From assembly GCA_003142255.1 (NCBI GenBank), contig PLLO01000011.1:62001-126000 (forward strand): a DNA stretch of 64,000 nt, read 5' to 3'. Below the pieces are notes generated by a model, which saw nothing but the letters and a program-made list of their open reading frames with translations, searched no databases and was not told the DNA's origin. This document shows, piece by piece, positions 44,815 to 54,213 of this stretch. This DNA comes from Bacteroidales bacterium (lineage in GTDB: Bacteria > Bacteroidota > Bacteroidia > Bacteroidales > VadinHA17). The translations under genes and the position numbers were made by a program. Numbering within the stretch: the first letter of the stretch is position 1; each line of letters begins with the position of its first letter.

Positions 44815-46929
44815 ATGGCAACTGAAAATAATAATACATCGCCCGAAAAAAAGAACGACAAGAATCCAAAGATACGTTTCAATTCAAACTGGATTTTTGC
44901 TATCCTGGCGATCTCTTTCATCCTGTTCGAGGTGATGCTTGGCGGAAAGTCAGTGAAAAAGGCTACCACAGGTATGATAAAGGATATGATAACCAGCCAT
45001 GATATTGAAAAGATTATTGTTGTAAACAAGGATCAGGCTGAGATATATCTGAATGCCGATGCTATAAAATCGGGAAGATACCCCGACGTTTCGAAGCCTG
45101 GTGGAAATATGGGTCTTCAGGTTCCCAAACCGCAATACACTTATAATATAGGCGATATAGCCAATTTTGAGCCTTTCATTATTGAGGCACAGAAGGGCGC
45201 AGGTTATGCTGAAAAGGATTTTATTTATCCTGAGTATGAGACAAGAAAAAATTATCTTGGAGATATTCTTTCATGGCTGATACTTCCTATAATTCTGGTT
45301 GTTTTCTGGATATTCATGATGAGACGCATGGCTGGCGGAGGAGCAGGCAATGCCGGAGGAATATTCAGTGTCGGGAAATCGAAGGCACAGATATTTGACA
45401 AGGACACCAACGTAAAACTCAATTTCAACGATGTCGCAGGGCTTGAAGAGGCCAAGACAGAAGTAATGGAGATAGTTGATTTCCTCAAGAACCCTAAAAA
45501 ATATACCACCCTGGGGGGTAAAATCCCTAAGGGCGCACTTCTTATAGGTCCTCCGGGAACAGGGAAAACCCTTCTTGCCAAGGCAGTTGCAGGCGAAGCA
45601 AATGTGCCCTTCTTCTCATTATCGGGTTCCGATTTCGTGGAAATGTTCGTCGGTGTCGGCGCCTCAAGAGTCAGGGATTTATTCAAGCAGGCAAAGGAAA
45701 AAGCTCCCTGCATAGTTTTTATTGATGAAATTGATGCTGTAGGAAGAGCCAGAGGGCGTAATGTAAACTTTGGCTCAAACGATGAGCGCGAGAATACGCT
45801 AAACCAGTTATTGACAGAGATGGACGGATTCGGCACCAATTCGGGTGTGATCATACTTGCTGCAACCAACAGGGCCGATATTCTTGACAGGGCTTTGTTA
45901 AGGGCCGGCCGTTTCGACCGTCAGATCCACGTTGAACTACCCGATCTTACAGAGAGAGAGGCTATATTCAAAGTTCACCTGCGGCCCATAAAGCTTGAAA
46001 AGGATTTTGATGTCACCTTCCTTGCAAAGCAGACTCCGGGTTTTTCGGGAGCTGACATTGCTAATGTCTGCAACGAAGCAGCTCTTATTGCCGCCAGGAA
46101 AAACAAAAATGTTGTTGAGAAACAGGATTTTCTTGATGCCGTCGACAGGATAGTTGGCGGACTGGAGAGAAAGAATAAGATCATCTCACTCGGAGAAAAG
46201 AAAACAATAGCGTATCATGAGGCAGGCCACGCCACAGTAAGCTGGCTGCTGGAATATGCTAGCCCGCTCGTAAAGGTGACAATTATCCCCAGGGGAAGGG
46301 CGCTCGGCGCTGCCTGGTATCTTCCTGAAGAGAGGCAGATAACCACCCGCGAACAGCTGCTCGATGAGATGGCTTATGCCCTGGGAGGCCGGGCATCAGA
46401 AGAACTTGTATTTGGGAAGATTTCAACAGGTGCATTGAGCGACCTGGAGAAAATTACAAAACAGGCTTATGCCATGGTCTCATTTTTCGGAATGAGCGAC
46501 AAGGTCGGGAATGTAAGTTTCTATGATTCATCAGGACAGTCTGACTACGGATTCACTAAACCATATAGCGAAAAGACAGCAGAAATCATTGATAATGAGG
46601 TAAAACAGGTCATTGATGAATCGTACATCAGGGCTAAGGAACTGCTGAAAGCCAATATGAAAGGATTGGTGGAGCTTGCAGAGTTGCTTCTGGAAAAGGA
46701 GGTAATTTTCAGTGAGGATCTCGAAAGGATCTTCGGAAAGAGAAAGGCTGACCAGGTAAAGGAGGCTAAGGAAGCAGAAGAAGCATTGTCTAAAGAGGCA
46801 GGTATAAAGAAAAATACAGAGAGCCCGGTTGCTGAAGCTGAAGCAGCCCCTAAGAAAGCACGGAAGGGAAAAACTCCCGGTCCTGAAACGGACAGCGGCG
46901 ATCCTGGGATCATAGATTTTAATAAATAA
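44815..46929 (+). CDS. ftsH: ATP-dependent zinc metalloprotease FtsH
   Basis: A membrane-anchored AAA+ protease of 704 residues. It has two transmembrane helices (about residues 23-44 and 152-171) around a periplasmic segment, AAA Walker A GPPGTGKT (245-252), [12 protein letters not shown] Walker B, the SRH region [18 protein letters not shown], and the zinc site HEAGH at 468-472. The C-terminal 70 residues are Ala/Glu/Lys-rich and probably disordered. It lies in the rsfS-ftsH-cdsA-psd run. Confidence 0.97.
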   Translation: MATENNNTSPEKKNDKNPKIRFNSNWIFAILAISFILFEVMLGGKSVKKATTGMIKDMITSHDIEKIIVVNKDQAEIYLNADAIKSGRYPDVSKPGGNMGLQVPKPQYTYNIGDIANFEPFIIEAQKGAGYAEKDFIYPEYETRKNYLGDILSWLILPIILVVFWIFMMRRMAGGGAGNAGGIFSVGKSKAQIFDKDTNVKLNFNDVAGLEEAKTEVMEIVDFLKNPKKYTTLGGKIPKGALLIGPPGTGKTLLAKAVAGEANVPFFSLSGSDFVEMFVGVGASRVRDLFKQAKEKAPCIVFIDEIDAVGRARGRNVNFGSNDERENTLNQLLTEMDGFGTNSGVIILAATNRADILDRALLRAGRFDRQIHVELPDLTEREAIFKVHLRPIKLEKDFDVTFLAKQTPGFSGADIANVCNEAALIAARKNKNVVEKQDFLDAVDRIVGGLERKNKIISLGEKKTIAYHEAGHATVSWLLEYASPLVKVTIIPRGRALGAAWYLPEERQITTREQLLDEMAYALGGRASEELVFGKISTGALSDLEKITKQAYAMVSFFGMSDKVGNVSFYDSSGQSDYGFTKPYSEKTAEIIDNEVKQVIDESYIRAKELLKANMKGLVELAELLLEKEVIFSEDLERIFGKRKADQVKEAKEAEEALSKEAGIKKNTESPVAEAEAAPKKARKGKTPGPETDSGDPGIIDFNK

Positions 46930-46956
46930 AAGATCATCAAGATAAAACTATAAGTT

Positions 46957-47799
46957 TTGAATAATTTTTTCAGACGCACATTAACCGGGGCATGGATAAT
47001 CATTTTCGTTCTTGGCGGATACTGGCTTCACCCGGTATCTTTTTTTCTTGCAGGCCTCGTTATGCTTGCAGGATCCATGTATGAATATTACAGGATAATA
47101 GGCAAGTCGGGTGTCAGACCGCAGATGATTCCCGGGATGATAACAGGCATAACCGGGTATGTACTCGCTACCCTTTCTGCTGCAGGAAAGATCCCGTTGA
47201 AATTTCTTCTGCTGATTTTACCTATGCTTGCAGTAATGATGATAATTGAGCTTTACAGGAAACAGGAGAAACCGTTTGATGCTCTTTCACATACTTTTTT
47301 CCCGCTGATATACACTGTCATTCCTTTGTCATTGTTCCCGTTCTCAGCGTTTAATCATGAAGGACTTGCAACATTGATCCCTCATGGGAATATTATTTTC
47401 TCTCCCGGAATCGTCGTAGGTTTTTTCCTTCTTATCTGGGCAAATGATACAGGAGCCTACCTTATTGGTGTAACACTCGGCAAACACAGGCTGCTCGAGC
47501 GGATCTCACCTAAAAAATCATGGGAAGGATTCATCGGCGGAGTGGTACTGGCTGTCGTAGTATCATGGCTGCTTTCCGGATGGCTGGGTGTAGTAAGCCC
47601 GGTCAAATGGGCAATTATCTCTTTGATCGTTTCAATAATAGGCACATTCGGAGATCTTGTTGAATCGATGCTTAAAAGAAGTACCGGGATAAAAGACTCA
47701 GGCAACCTAATGCCAGGCCACGGGGGATTCCTCGACAGGTTCGATAGTACGGTAATGTCATTTCCCATTGTATTTCTTTTTATTTCATTCTTTGGATGA
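46957..47799 (+). CDS. cdsA: Phosphatidate cytidylyltransferase
   Basis: Makes CDP-diacylglycerol, the common precursor of phospholipids, in the inner membrane. The 280-residue protein has about seven hydrophobic helices and the CdsA signature ISPKKSWEGFIGG, then GDLVESMLKRSTGIKDSG and GHGGFLDRFDS. The start codon is TTG at 46957 (no better ATG). psd follows, and pssA lies 6 kb downstream, which gives the PE pathway. Confidence 0.93.
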   Translation: MNNFFRRTLTGAWIIIFVLGGYWLHPVSFFLAGLVMLAGSMYEYYRIIGKSGVRPQMIPGMITGITGYVLATLSAAGKIPLKFLLLILPMLAVMMIIELYRKQEKPFDALSHTFFPLIYTVIPLSLFPFSAFNHEGLATLIPHGNIIFSPGIVVGFFLLIWANDTGAYLIGVTLGKHRLLERISPKKSWEGFIGGVVLAVVVSWLLSGWLGVVSPVKWAIISLIVSIIGTFGDLVESMLKRSTGIKDSGNLMPGHGGFLDRFDSTVMSFPIVFLFISFFG

Positions 47800-47837
47800 T
47801 TGAGAGGACTTAATTAGTTTTGTGCAAAGTTTCAGTG

Positions 47838-48494
47838 ATGAGCATTCATAAGGAAGGATATAAGATTTTAATTATTGGCCTGGTGACCCTGCTGCTTATT
47901 AATATCATAGCAGACATCTTTATCGCCGATAATATGATTATAAAATGGGGTATCGGCTTCTGTTCAATAGTACTTTATGTTTTTCTTCTCTTTTTCTTCA
48001 GGATGCCGGCAAGGAACCTGGAGCCGGATCATGGGATCATTTATGCACCTGCTGATGGCAAGGTGGTAGTAATTGAAGAGACGGAAGAGAAGGAATATTT
48101 CAAAGATATCAGGCTGCAGGTCTCTATTTTTATGTCACCATTCAATATGCACAGCAACAAGTACCCGGTTTCCGGACATATTAAATATGTTGCCTATCAT
48201 GAAGGACAGAAAATTGTAGCCTGGCATCCCAAATCGTCTGAGCTGAATGAGAGGAGCACTATAGTAATTGAGATTTACGGTGGCGTTGATATCCTTGTGA
48301 GGCAGATCGCCGGCGCAGTTGCCAGACGTATCGTTACTTACTCAAAGGTAGACCAGGATGTTAAACAGGGCGATGAGCTCGGCTTTATTAAATTCGGATC
48401 GAGAGTCGATATATTTCTTCCGGTCGGGACTGAAATTGAAGTCCCCATCCTTCAGGAGGTAAAGGCAAACAAAACTATAATTGCCAGAATCTGA
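47838..48494 (+). CDS. psd: Phosphatidylserine decarboxylase
   Basis: Converts phosphatidylserine to phosphatidylethanolamine. The 218-residue proenzyme (short Psd-A type) has two N-terminal hydrophobic helices, FMSPFNMHSNKYPVSG, and the self-cleavage site FGS (Gly187-Ser188) that yields the pyruvoyl group. A TTG at 47820 is in frame but ATG at 47838 is preferred. It follows cdsA and precedes the flavo-diiron gene by 11 bp. Confidence 0.93.
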   Translation: MSIHKEGYKILIIGLVTLLLINIIADIFIADNMIIKWGIGFCSIVLYVFLLFFFRMPARNLEPDHGIIYAPADGKVVVIEETEEKEYFKDIRLQVSIFMSPFNMHSNKYPVSGHIKYVAYHEGQKIVAWHPKSSELNERSTIVIEIYGGVDILVRQIAGAVARRIVTYSKVDQDVKQGDELGFIKFGSRVDIFLPVGTEIEVPILQEVKANKTIIARI

Positions 48495-48505
48495 ATATAA
48501 TCAAC

Positions 48506-49744
48506 ATGGATAAGAAAGACGACAGGATCATTGATATTACCAGTGATGTAAAATGGATTGGTGTTCTGGATTATGATATCTTAACATTTGATATCGTGAT
48601 GCATACGGAATTCGGAACAACGTATAACTCTTATTTCATTAACGCCCGCAAAAAAGTTCTCATCGAGGTAGCCAAGGAAAAATTCAGTGCGACTTATCAG
48701 AAAAAGCTCCGTTCCCTGACCGATCCCGCAGATATCAGCTATATAATTCTTGATCATACCGAGCCCGATCATTCAGGCAGCCTGAAACAGATACTTCAAC
48801 TGGCACCTTCGGCTACTATTGTAGGAAGCGGTAATGCAATAAGATACCTTGAGGATATGCTGAACATGCCTTTCAGGTCACTCGTTGTTAAAGATGGCGA
48901 TACCCTTGACCTCGGAGACAAGACTTTAAGATTCATCTCGGCACCTAATCTTCACTGGCCCGACTCGATCTATACATACCTTGAGGAAGAGAAGATACTG
49001 TTCACATGTGATTCATTCGGAGCGCATTATTGCACATATGAGATGAAGGATGATCTCACAAAGGATTATCTCGCAGCACATAAGTACTATTTTGAAGTGA
49101 TAATGAGGCCTTTCAGCCGGTTCATGCTGAAAGCTGTTGAGAGGATCAAATCACTCGATATAGAATACATTTGCCCCGGCCATGGTCCTATCCTTCAAGA
49201 GAACAGGAAACAGATTATAAGCCTGACTGAAAAGTATGCAGCCGAATATATACAGATCTCGAATGTACAGGCAAAAAGGCATATTCTTATAGCCTACGTT
49301 TCGGCCTACGGGTATACGAAAAAAGCTGCTGAGATAATTGGAGCCGCTATAATGGAATCTGCCGGTTTTACAATGGATATTGTTGATATCGAAAATCTGA
49401 CTCCGTCAGAAATGGAGTCGTATATGATTTCATCTGACGCTCTCCTGGTTGGATCTCCGACAATAAACCAGAATACGCTCGGGCCGGTATTCACCCTGTT
49501 TTCGGTAATAAACCCTATACGTGACAAGGGTAAGCTGGCAGGTTCGTTCGGATCTTATGGCTGGAGCGGAGAGGCCCCTAAAATAATTATTGAAAACCTG
49601 AAGAATTTAAAATTAAAAATATTTGAAGAACCTGCAGCCTTCAAATTCCTGCCTTCGGGTCAGAAGGAAGAGACACTTAAGGAATTCGGAAGAAGGTTTG
49701 CATTGAAGTTTGAAGAAGAGTGTAAACAAAAAGAAAGAGGCTGA
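48506..49744 (+). CDS. fprA: A-type flavo-diiron protein (FprA family)
   Basis: Reduces oxygen to water and/or nitric oxide to nitrous oxide in anaerobes. The 412-residue protein has an N-terminal metallo-beta-lactamase-like domain with diiron ligands H84-x-E86-x-D88-H89 (HTEPDHSG), HWPDSIYTY, CDSFGAHY and CPGHGPIL. A flavodoxin domain follows from about residue 253 (ILIAYVSAYGYTKKAAE, GSPTINQNTLGP, GSYGWSGEAP). No rubredoxin domain is fused. It may share the psd transcript. Close to cydAB, it adds to an oxygen-defence block. Its stop codon lies inside a hairpin stem. Confidence 0.92.
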   Translation: MDKKDDRIIDITSDVKWIGVLDYDILTFDIVMHTEFGTTYNSYFINARKKVLIEVAKEKFSATYQKKLRSLTDPADISYIILDHTEPDHSGSLKQILQLAPSATIVGSGNAIRYLEDMLNMPFRSLVVKDGDTLDLGDKTLRFISAPNLHWPDSIYTYLEEEKILFTCDSFGAHYCTYEMKDDLTKDYLAAHKYYFEVIMRPFSRFMLKAVERIKSLDIEYICPGHGPILQENRKQIISLTEKYAAEYIQISNVQAKRHILIAYVSAYGYTKKAAEIIGAAIMESAGFTMDIVDIENLTPSEMESYMISSDALLVGSPTINQNTLGPVFTLFSVINPIRDKGKLAGSFGSYGWSGEAPKIIIENLKNLKLKIFEEPAAFKFLPSGQKEETLKEFGRRFALKFEEECKQKERG

Positions 49745-49758
49745 TTTCTCAGCCTCTT
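49735..49758 (+). terminator. Hairpin overlapping the fprA stop codon
   Basis: AAGAGGCTGA and TCAGCCTCTT around a TTTC loop form a perfect 10-bp stem; the TGA stop (49742-49744) is in the left arm. There is no immediate T run, so terminator function is only likely. Confidence 0.6.
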
Positions 49759-49849
49759 GTCAATTTCATTTTTACAACTTCTCGCTTTATCTGTTTGAAA
49801 TGGAAATCCGGAAAATTTGAATTAGGTTTGTAAAAGGAAAGCCTTTGCC

Positions 49850-51010
49850 ATGAAAACAACATTCAGAAACTTCCTTATATTCTTCGGGGTTATCCTTCTT
49901 TTAGCCATTGCCTGGTTTTTTCGCAGCATTGTTGTATACATCCTTGTTTCAGGGGTTCTGTCAATTATGGGCAGGCCGCTGGTTGACCTTTTCTGCAGGA
50001 TAAAGATCAGGAAGTTAAAATTTCCGCGGGTGCTGGCAGCTCTTCTGACTCTGCTGATTATATGGGGTGTTATAATTATGTTCTTTGTAATCTTCGTCCC
50101 CCTGGTGACAAAGGAAATAAACTATTTTTCCACCATCGACAGCGAAAAGTTAGTCCAGATTGTCCAGGATCCGCTTAATAAGCTTGAGAATCTCTTCAAA
50201 ACTTTCAACAGGAATGTTGGAGCTCAGGTTTCGGTTCAGGATTACTTTACCAAGAAAGTCTCTTCAGTTCTGAGCATCGATATGATCCAGAATATTCTCG
50301 GATCACTTGTCGGAATACTGGGTAACATCCTCGTTGCAATTTTCTCAATCACTTTCATTACATTCTTTTTTCTGAAAGACCAGCACCTGTTTTTTGAATC
50401 TATCCTGATGTGGGTACCCGAAAAGTACACAGAGAATTTCAGGAGGGCCCTTAATTCGATAAAAAACCTTCTGACAAGATATTTCATCGGGATCGTTATT
50501 CAAAGCACCTGCATTATGATACTGATTGATATTGGCATGACTATAGCCGGTATTGACTTTCACCAGGCGCTTGTAATGGGGCTTATCATTGGGATACTGA
50601 ATGTTATTCCATATGTAGGACCATGGCTGGGCCTATTTATAGCTATTGTCATGGGCGTAGCTTCACACATTCAGATGGATTTTAAAACTGTTGTTGTGCC
50701 ATTGGTCTATTATATGATAATTGTTGAGGTGATTACCCACTTAATCGATAATATTCTTTTTCAGCCGGTAATATTTTCCAACAGCGTTAAAGCCCATCCG
50801 CTTGAGATTTTCATTGTCATACTTGCTGCAGGGTTTGCTGCCGGCATTCCCGGGATGATCTTCGGCATTCCGGGATATACGGTTGTCAGGGTCTTTGCGA
50901 GGGAGTTCTTTAATAACTTCAAGGCTGTTCAGAAAATAACTTCCAGCCTTGCTCCCGGAGAGCCTGTTGAACAGATTATTCCCCCTGGCGAAAAGGAGCC
51001 TTCAGGCTAA
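49850..51010 (+). CDS. AI-2E family transporter
   Basis: A 386-residue inner-membrane protein with about eight hydrophobic segments. It has the family's C-terminal block: IIGILNVIPYVGPWLGLFIAI, then NILFQPVIFSNSVKAHPLEIF and AGIPGMIFGIPGYTVVRVF. Despite the family name, members mostly act as sodium/proton or small-solute exporters, so an autoinducer role should not be assumed. A possible -7 box TAGGTTTG lies at 49823-49830. Confidence 0.85.
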   Translation: MKTTFRNFLIFFGVILLLAIAWFFRSIVVYILVSGVLSIMGRPLVDLFCRIKIRKLKFPRVLAALLTLLIIWGVIIMFFVIFVPLVTKEINYFSTIDSEKLVQIVQDPLNKLENLFKTFNRNVGAQVSVQDYFTKKVSSVLSIDMIQNILGSLVGILGNILVAIFSITFITFFFLKDQHLFFESILMWVPEKYTENFRRALNSIKNLLTRYFIGIVIQSTCIMILIDIGMTIAGIDFHQALVMGLIIGILNVIPYVGPWLGLFIAIVMGVASHIQMDFKTVVVPLVYYMIIVEVITHLIDNILFQPVIFSNSVKAHPLEIFIVILAAGFAAGIPGMIFGIPGYTVVRVFAREFFNNFKAVQKITSSLAPGEPVEQIIPPGEKEPSG

Positions 51011-51060
51011 CATTCTGTTTTTAATGTTGTTATTCTGATTTCCAAAGAACCTGCTTATTT

Positions 51061-51300
51061 ATGAGAAACCTCTTTCCTGATGTAAAAAAACTGGTCAGCT
51101 TTTATTATGAAGGCTTTAGAGATATGTCAGCATGGGGCAGAAAAGTCTGGCTCATTATCTTTATCAAGCTTTTTATAATGTTTGCCATTCTGAGGCTCTT
51201 CTTTTTTCATGATTTTCTTCACGACAAATATGCTAATGATAAGCAGAGAAGTAAATATGTTCTTGAACAATTAACCAATTCAGCTACTACAAATGATTGA
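51061..51300 (+). CDS. DUF4492 protein encoded upstream of cydA
   Basis: A 79-residue protein with one transmembrane helix (about residues 28-48) and charged ends. It matches DUF4492 (VKKLVSFYYEGFRDMS..GRKVWLIIFIKLF), a family I know from Bacteroidota directly in front of cydA. It overlaps cydA by 8 bp. Probably an accessory or assembly protein of cytochrome bd; this is inferred from position. Confidence 0.85.
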   Translation: MRNLFPDVKKLVSFYYEGFRDMSAWGRKVWLIIFIKLFIMFAILRLFFFHDFLHDKYANDKQRSKYVLEQLTNSATTND

Positions 51301-52864
51301 GCATCTTGATATGTCACTTGTCGACTGGTCGAGAGCACAGTTTGCCCTTACAGCCATTTACCACTGGATTTTTGTGCCGCTGACTCTCGGGTTGTCATTT
51401 CTGATTGCCATAATGGAAACTATTTATGTCAGAACCGGCAACGAGGAATGGAAAAAGCTGACACGCTTCTGGATGACACTTTTTGGGATCAACTTTGCAA
51501 TAGGGATAGCTACCGGCATAATACTCGAATTTGAATTCGGAACCAACTGGTCGAATTACTCATGGTTTGTTGGCGATATCTTCGGAGCTCCGCTGGCAAT
51601 TGAGGGGATACTTGCATTCTTCCTTGAATCGACATTTGTCGCTGTAATGTTCTTTGGCTGGAATAAAGTGAGTAAAAAGTTCCACCTTACTTCTACCTGG
51701 CTGGTAGCTGTCGGAGCGAATCTCTCGGCATTATGGATACTCGTGGCAAATGCCTGGATGCAGAACCCGGTTGGCATGATTTTTAACCCTGATACTGCCC
51801 GCAATGAGATGGTAAGCTTCTGGGCAGTTCTCTTTAACCCGGTGGCAGTAGATAAATTCCTTCATACTATATTTTCAGGATTCCTGCTCGCATCAATATT
51901 CGTTCTGGGCATCAGCGCCTGGTTTTTGCTGAAGAAAAGAGAAGGATGGATGGCAAAACGGAGCATTCTGATTGCTGCCATTTTCGGACTGGTCTCTTCG
52001 CTGACGGTCGTATTTACCGGCGATAACTCAGCCAGGACGATAGCTTCGGTTCAGCCTGTCAAATTTGCTGCTATGGAAGCGCATTATTACGGTTCAGAGA
52101 ATGCAGGACTTACTGCTTTCGGAGTACTTAAAAAATCTGATAAAAAGATCGGAGAAAAAGAAATATTGGACTTTTCATTCAGGATCAAGATACCGGGATT
52201 CCTGTCGATCATGACCGGAGGAGATAAAAATACTTATGTCCCCGGGATCAAGGACCTTGTGTACGGGGAAGAGGATAGCCGTCAAATATTGTCTGTCGCA
52301 GATAAGATCCGGCAAGGCATTTTTGCGCGCGACGTTCTGAACGATTACAAGAGAGCTATTATGTTTAATGATACCGAGCAAATCCGGGTTATTAAAAAAC
52401 AGTATTTCCAGGATAAGAAATTCATGAACGAAAACTTCAGGTATTTCGGATATGCCTCTTTGATGAAGCCCGAAGATGCCGTTCCTAATGTTGCCCTGTC
52501 ATTCTACTCATTTCACCTGATGGTAATGCTCGGATTCTTCTTCATCCTTGTTTTTGCAGCCTCGGTTTTTCTTGTGCTGAAAGGCTCGATTTCAAAACAT
52601 AGATGGTTCCTCTGGATAGCCCTCCTTTCAATTCCGCTCGCCTATATTGCCAGTGAGGCGGGATGGGTTCTTACAGAGGCGGGAAGGCAACCCTGGATTA
52701 TCCAGGACCTTATGCCTGTCACCAGGGGCGTATCTCAAATAAGTGCAAGCTCGGTGATGACTACATTTATACTCTTTGCCATTCTTTTTACCGCGCTTCT
52801 GATAGCTGAGGTATCAATAATGCTGAGACAGATCAAAACAGGACCAAAACATCAGGAGGATTAA
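51293..52864 (+). CDS. cydA: Cytochrome bd ubiquinol/menaquinol oxidase subunit I
   Basis: The haem-bearing subunit of cytochrome bd, a high-affinity oxygen reductase. The 523-residue protein has about nine helices. Visible conserved parts are RAQFALTAIYHWIFVPLTLG with the haem-ligand His, EFEFGTNWSNYSWFVGDIFG, GDNSARTIASVQPVKFAAMEAH, a quinol loop, and GWVLTEAGRQPWI. It is followed 2 bp later by cydB. Confidence 0.96.
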   Translation: MIEHLDMSLVDWSRAQFALTAIYHWIFVPLTLGLSFLIAIMETIYVRTGNEEWKKLTRFWMTLFGINFAIGIATGIILEFEFGTNWSNYSWFVGDIFGAPLAIEGILAFFLESTFVAVMFFGWNKVSKKFHLTSTWLVAVGANLSALWILVANAWMQNPVGMIFNPDTARNEMVSFWAVLFNPVAVDKFLHTIFSGFLLASIFVLGISAWFLLKKREGWMAKRSILIAAIFGLVSSLTVVFTGDNSARTIASVQPVKFAAMEAHYYGSENAGLTAFGVLKKSDKKIGEKEILDFSFRIKIPGFLSIMTGGDKNTYVPGIKDLVYGEEDSRQILSVADKIRQGIFARDVLNDYKRAIMFNDTEQIRVIKKQYFQDKKFMNENFRYFGYASLMKPEDAVPNVALSFYSFHLMVMLGFFFILVFAASVFLVLKGSISKHRWFLWIALLSIPLAYIASEAGWVLTEAGRQPWIIQDLMPVTRGVSQISASSVMTTFILFAILFTALLIAEVSIMLRQIKTGPKHQED

Positions 52865-52866
52865 TT

Positions 52867-53997
52867 ATGACAACTATGATTTCATATGTTTTCCTGCAGC
52901 ATTACTGGTGGATGATCATCTCCCTTCTAGCAGGCTTGCTGGTATTCCTTATGTTCGTCCAGGGTGGTCAGTCAATGATCTTTTCCCTTCCCGGGAACGA
53001 GACACAGAAGAAAATGCTTGTTAACGCCATGGGACGCAAATGGGAATTTACCTTCACCACTCTCGTAACATTCGGCGGTGCTTTCTTTGCCTCTTTTCCA
53101 CTCTTTTATGCAACAAGCTTCGGAGGAGCATACTGGGTTTGGATCGCAATACTTTTCAGCTTTGTAATACAGGCAGTCGCCTACGAGTACCGTTCAAAGC
53201 CTGCAAATGTCTTTGGTCAGAAGACTTTCGATATTTTTCTTCTTATAAACGGAGCACTGGGACCATTCCTTATAGGTACTGCCGTTGCGACATTTTTCAC
53301 CGGATCAAACTTCAGCCTTGACTATATGAACAGCGTAAAATGGGGAACAGGCTGGCACGGACTTGAAGCTTTACTCGATGCAAGGAATATAGCCCTCGGC
53401 CTGGCTGTTCTGTTCCTGGCAAGGACAAATGGTCTTCTTTATATACTTAACACCATAGATGATGATGATCTCTCTGCCAGATCGGCTAAACGACTTATAG
53501 TCAATGCTGTATGTTTCCTCGTCTTTTTTCTTTTCTTCCTGGTTACACTTATGCTGTCAGCCGGGCTGACATTCACCAGCGGAGCGCCTGGGATAGTAGT
53601 GGAACATTACAAATACCTTCATAATTTCATTCAGATGCCGGCTGTGCTTATAATATTCCTTGCAGGAGTGATCGCTGTTATCGCGGGGATCGGCATAACA
53701 GTATTCCAAGGAAGCAGAAAGGGGATATGGTATACAGGTGCAGGAACCGTTGTTACAGTATTTGCACTCTTCCTTGTTGCCGGATTTAATAACAGTACCT
53801 TTTACCCTTCCGTATCTGACTTCAGGAGCTCCCTTACTATTTATAATGCCTCATCGAGCTATTTTACGCTTAAAACAATGATGTATGTCTCGTTTATCAT
53901 TCCTTTTGTTGCAGCCTATATCTGGTACGCCTGGAAGGCTATCAACAAAAGTAAAATTACCAGTGGGGAGATGAATGAGGAGGGGCCTCTTTATTAG
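52867..53997 (+). CDS. cydB: Cytochrome bd oxidase subunit II
   Basis: The membrane partner of CydA. The 376-residue protein has about nine helices and the CydB features QGGQSMIFSLPGNE, KWEFTFTTLVTFGGAFFASFPLFYA, AYEYRSKPAN and GIGITVFQGSRKGIWYTG. It follows cydA without a gap. Fifty-three bases downstream is a tiny ORF that may encode a third subunit. Confidence 0.95.
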   Translation: MTTMISYVFLQHYWWMIISLLAGLLVFLMFVQGGQSMIFSLPGNETQKKMLVNAMGRKWEFTFTTLVTFGGAFFASFPLFYATSFGGAYWVWIAILFSFVIQAVAYEYRSKPANVFGQKTFDIFLLINGALGPFLIGTAVATFFTGSNFSLDYMNSVKWGTGWHGLEALLDARNIALGLAVLFLARTNGLLYILNTIDDDDLSARSAKRLIVNAVCFLVFFLFFLVTLMLSAGLTFTSGAPGIVVEHYKYLHNFIQMPAVLIIFLAGVIAVIAGIGITVFQGSRKGIWYTGAGTVVTVFALFLVAGFNNSTFYPSVSDFRSSLTIYNASSSYFTLKTMMYVSFIIPFVAAYIWYAWKAINKSKITSGEMNEEGPLY

Positions 53998-54019
53998 CGG
54001 TCACCGGTAACCGGTTGCC
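53998..54019. repeat. Short GGTCACCGG/GGTTGCC repeat, copy 2
   Basis: CGGTCACCGGTAACCGGTTGCC directly after cydB. Its parts GGTTGCC and GGTCACCGG also occur together at 17328-17343 in the spacer upstream of yqeY. It may be a remnant of a dispersed intergenic repeat. Confidence 0.4.
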
Positions 54020-54050
54020 AAGATAAATTACGAACTAAAAGACTATAAAT

Positions 54051-54176
54051 ATGTATACTTCACAAATCATCCAATATCTGCTCTGGCCTGTAATGATAAC
54101 GGTCAGCTGGTTTGCAGTAAGGATTGCATTGGCATATTATGAAAAGAGATTTCCCGACAGGGAGCAGCAGTCCTGA
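54051..54176 (+). CDS. Small single-helix protein downstream of cydB, CydX-like candidate
   Basis: A 41-residue ORF. It has one hydrophobic helix (about residues 6-30, LLWPVMITVSWFAVRIALAYY) followed by a charged tail EKRFPDREQQS. Cytochrome bd in Proteobacteria has a third subunit, CydX, of about 37 residues with the same layout, encoded right after cydB. Sequence similarity to CydX is not evident to me, so the role rests on position, size and topology. Spacing to cydB is 53 bp and it is on the same strand. Confidence 0.5.
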   Translation: MYTSQIIQYLLWPVMITVSWFAVRIALAYYEKRFPDREQQS

Positions 54177-54213
54177 TACCAAAAGCCAGGGAATGCAATT
54201 TACCGGAATGCCT

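Noticed and set aside
45252-45869. A 205-codon ORF on the minus strand opposite ftsH.
   Set aside because: The opposite strand encodes the conserved AAA domain of FtsH; the antisense product is a Ser/Pro-rich shadow.
49850-51010. Quorum-sensing autoinducer-2 export by the AI-2E family protein.
   Set aside because: The family name is historical and many members carry other cargo; nothing in the window (such as luxS) supports signalling.
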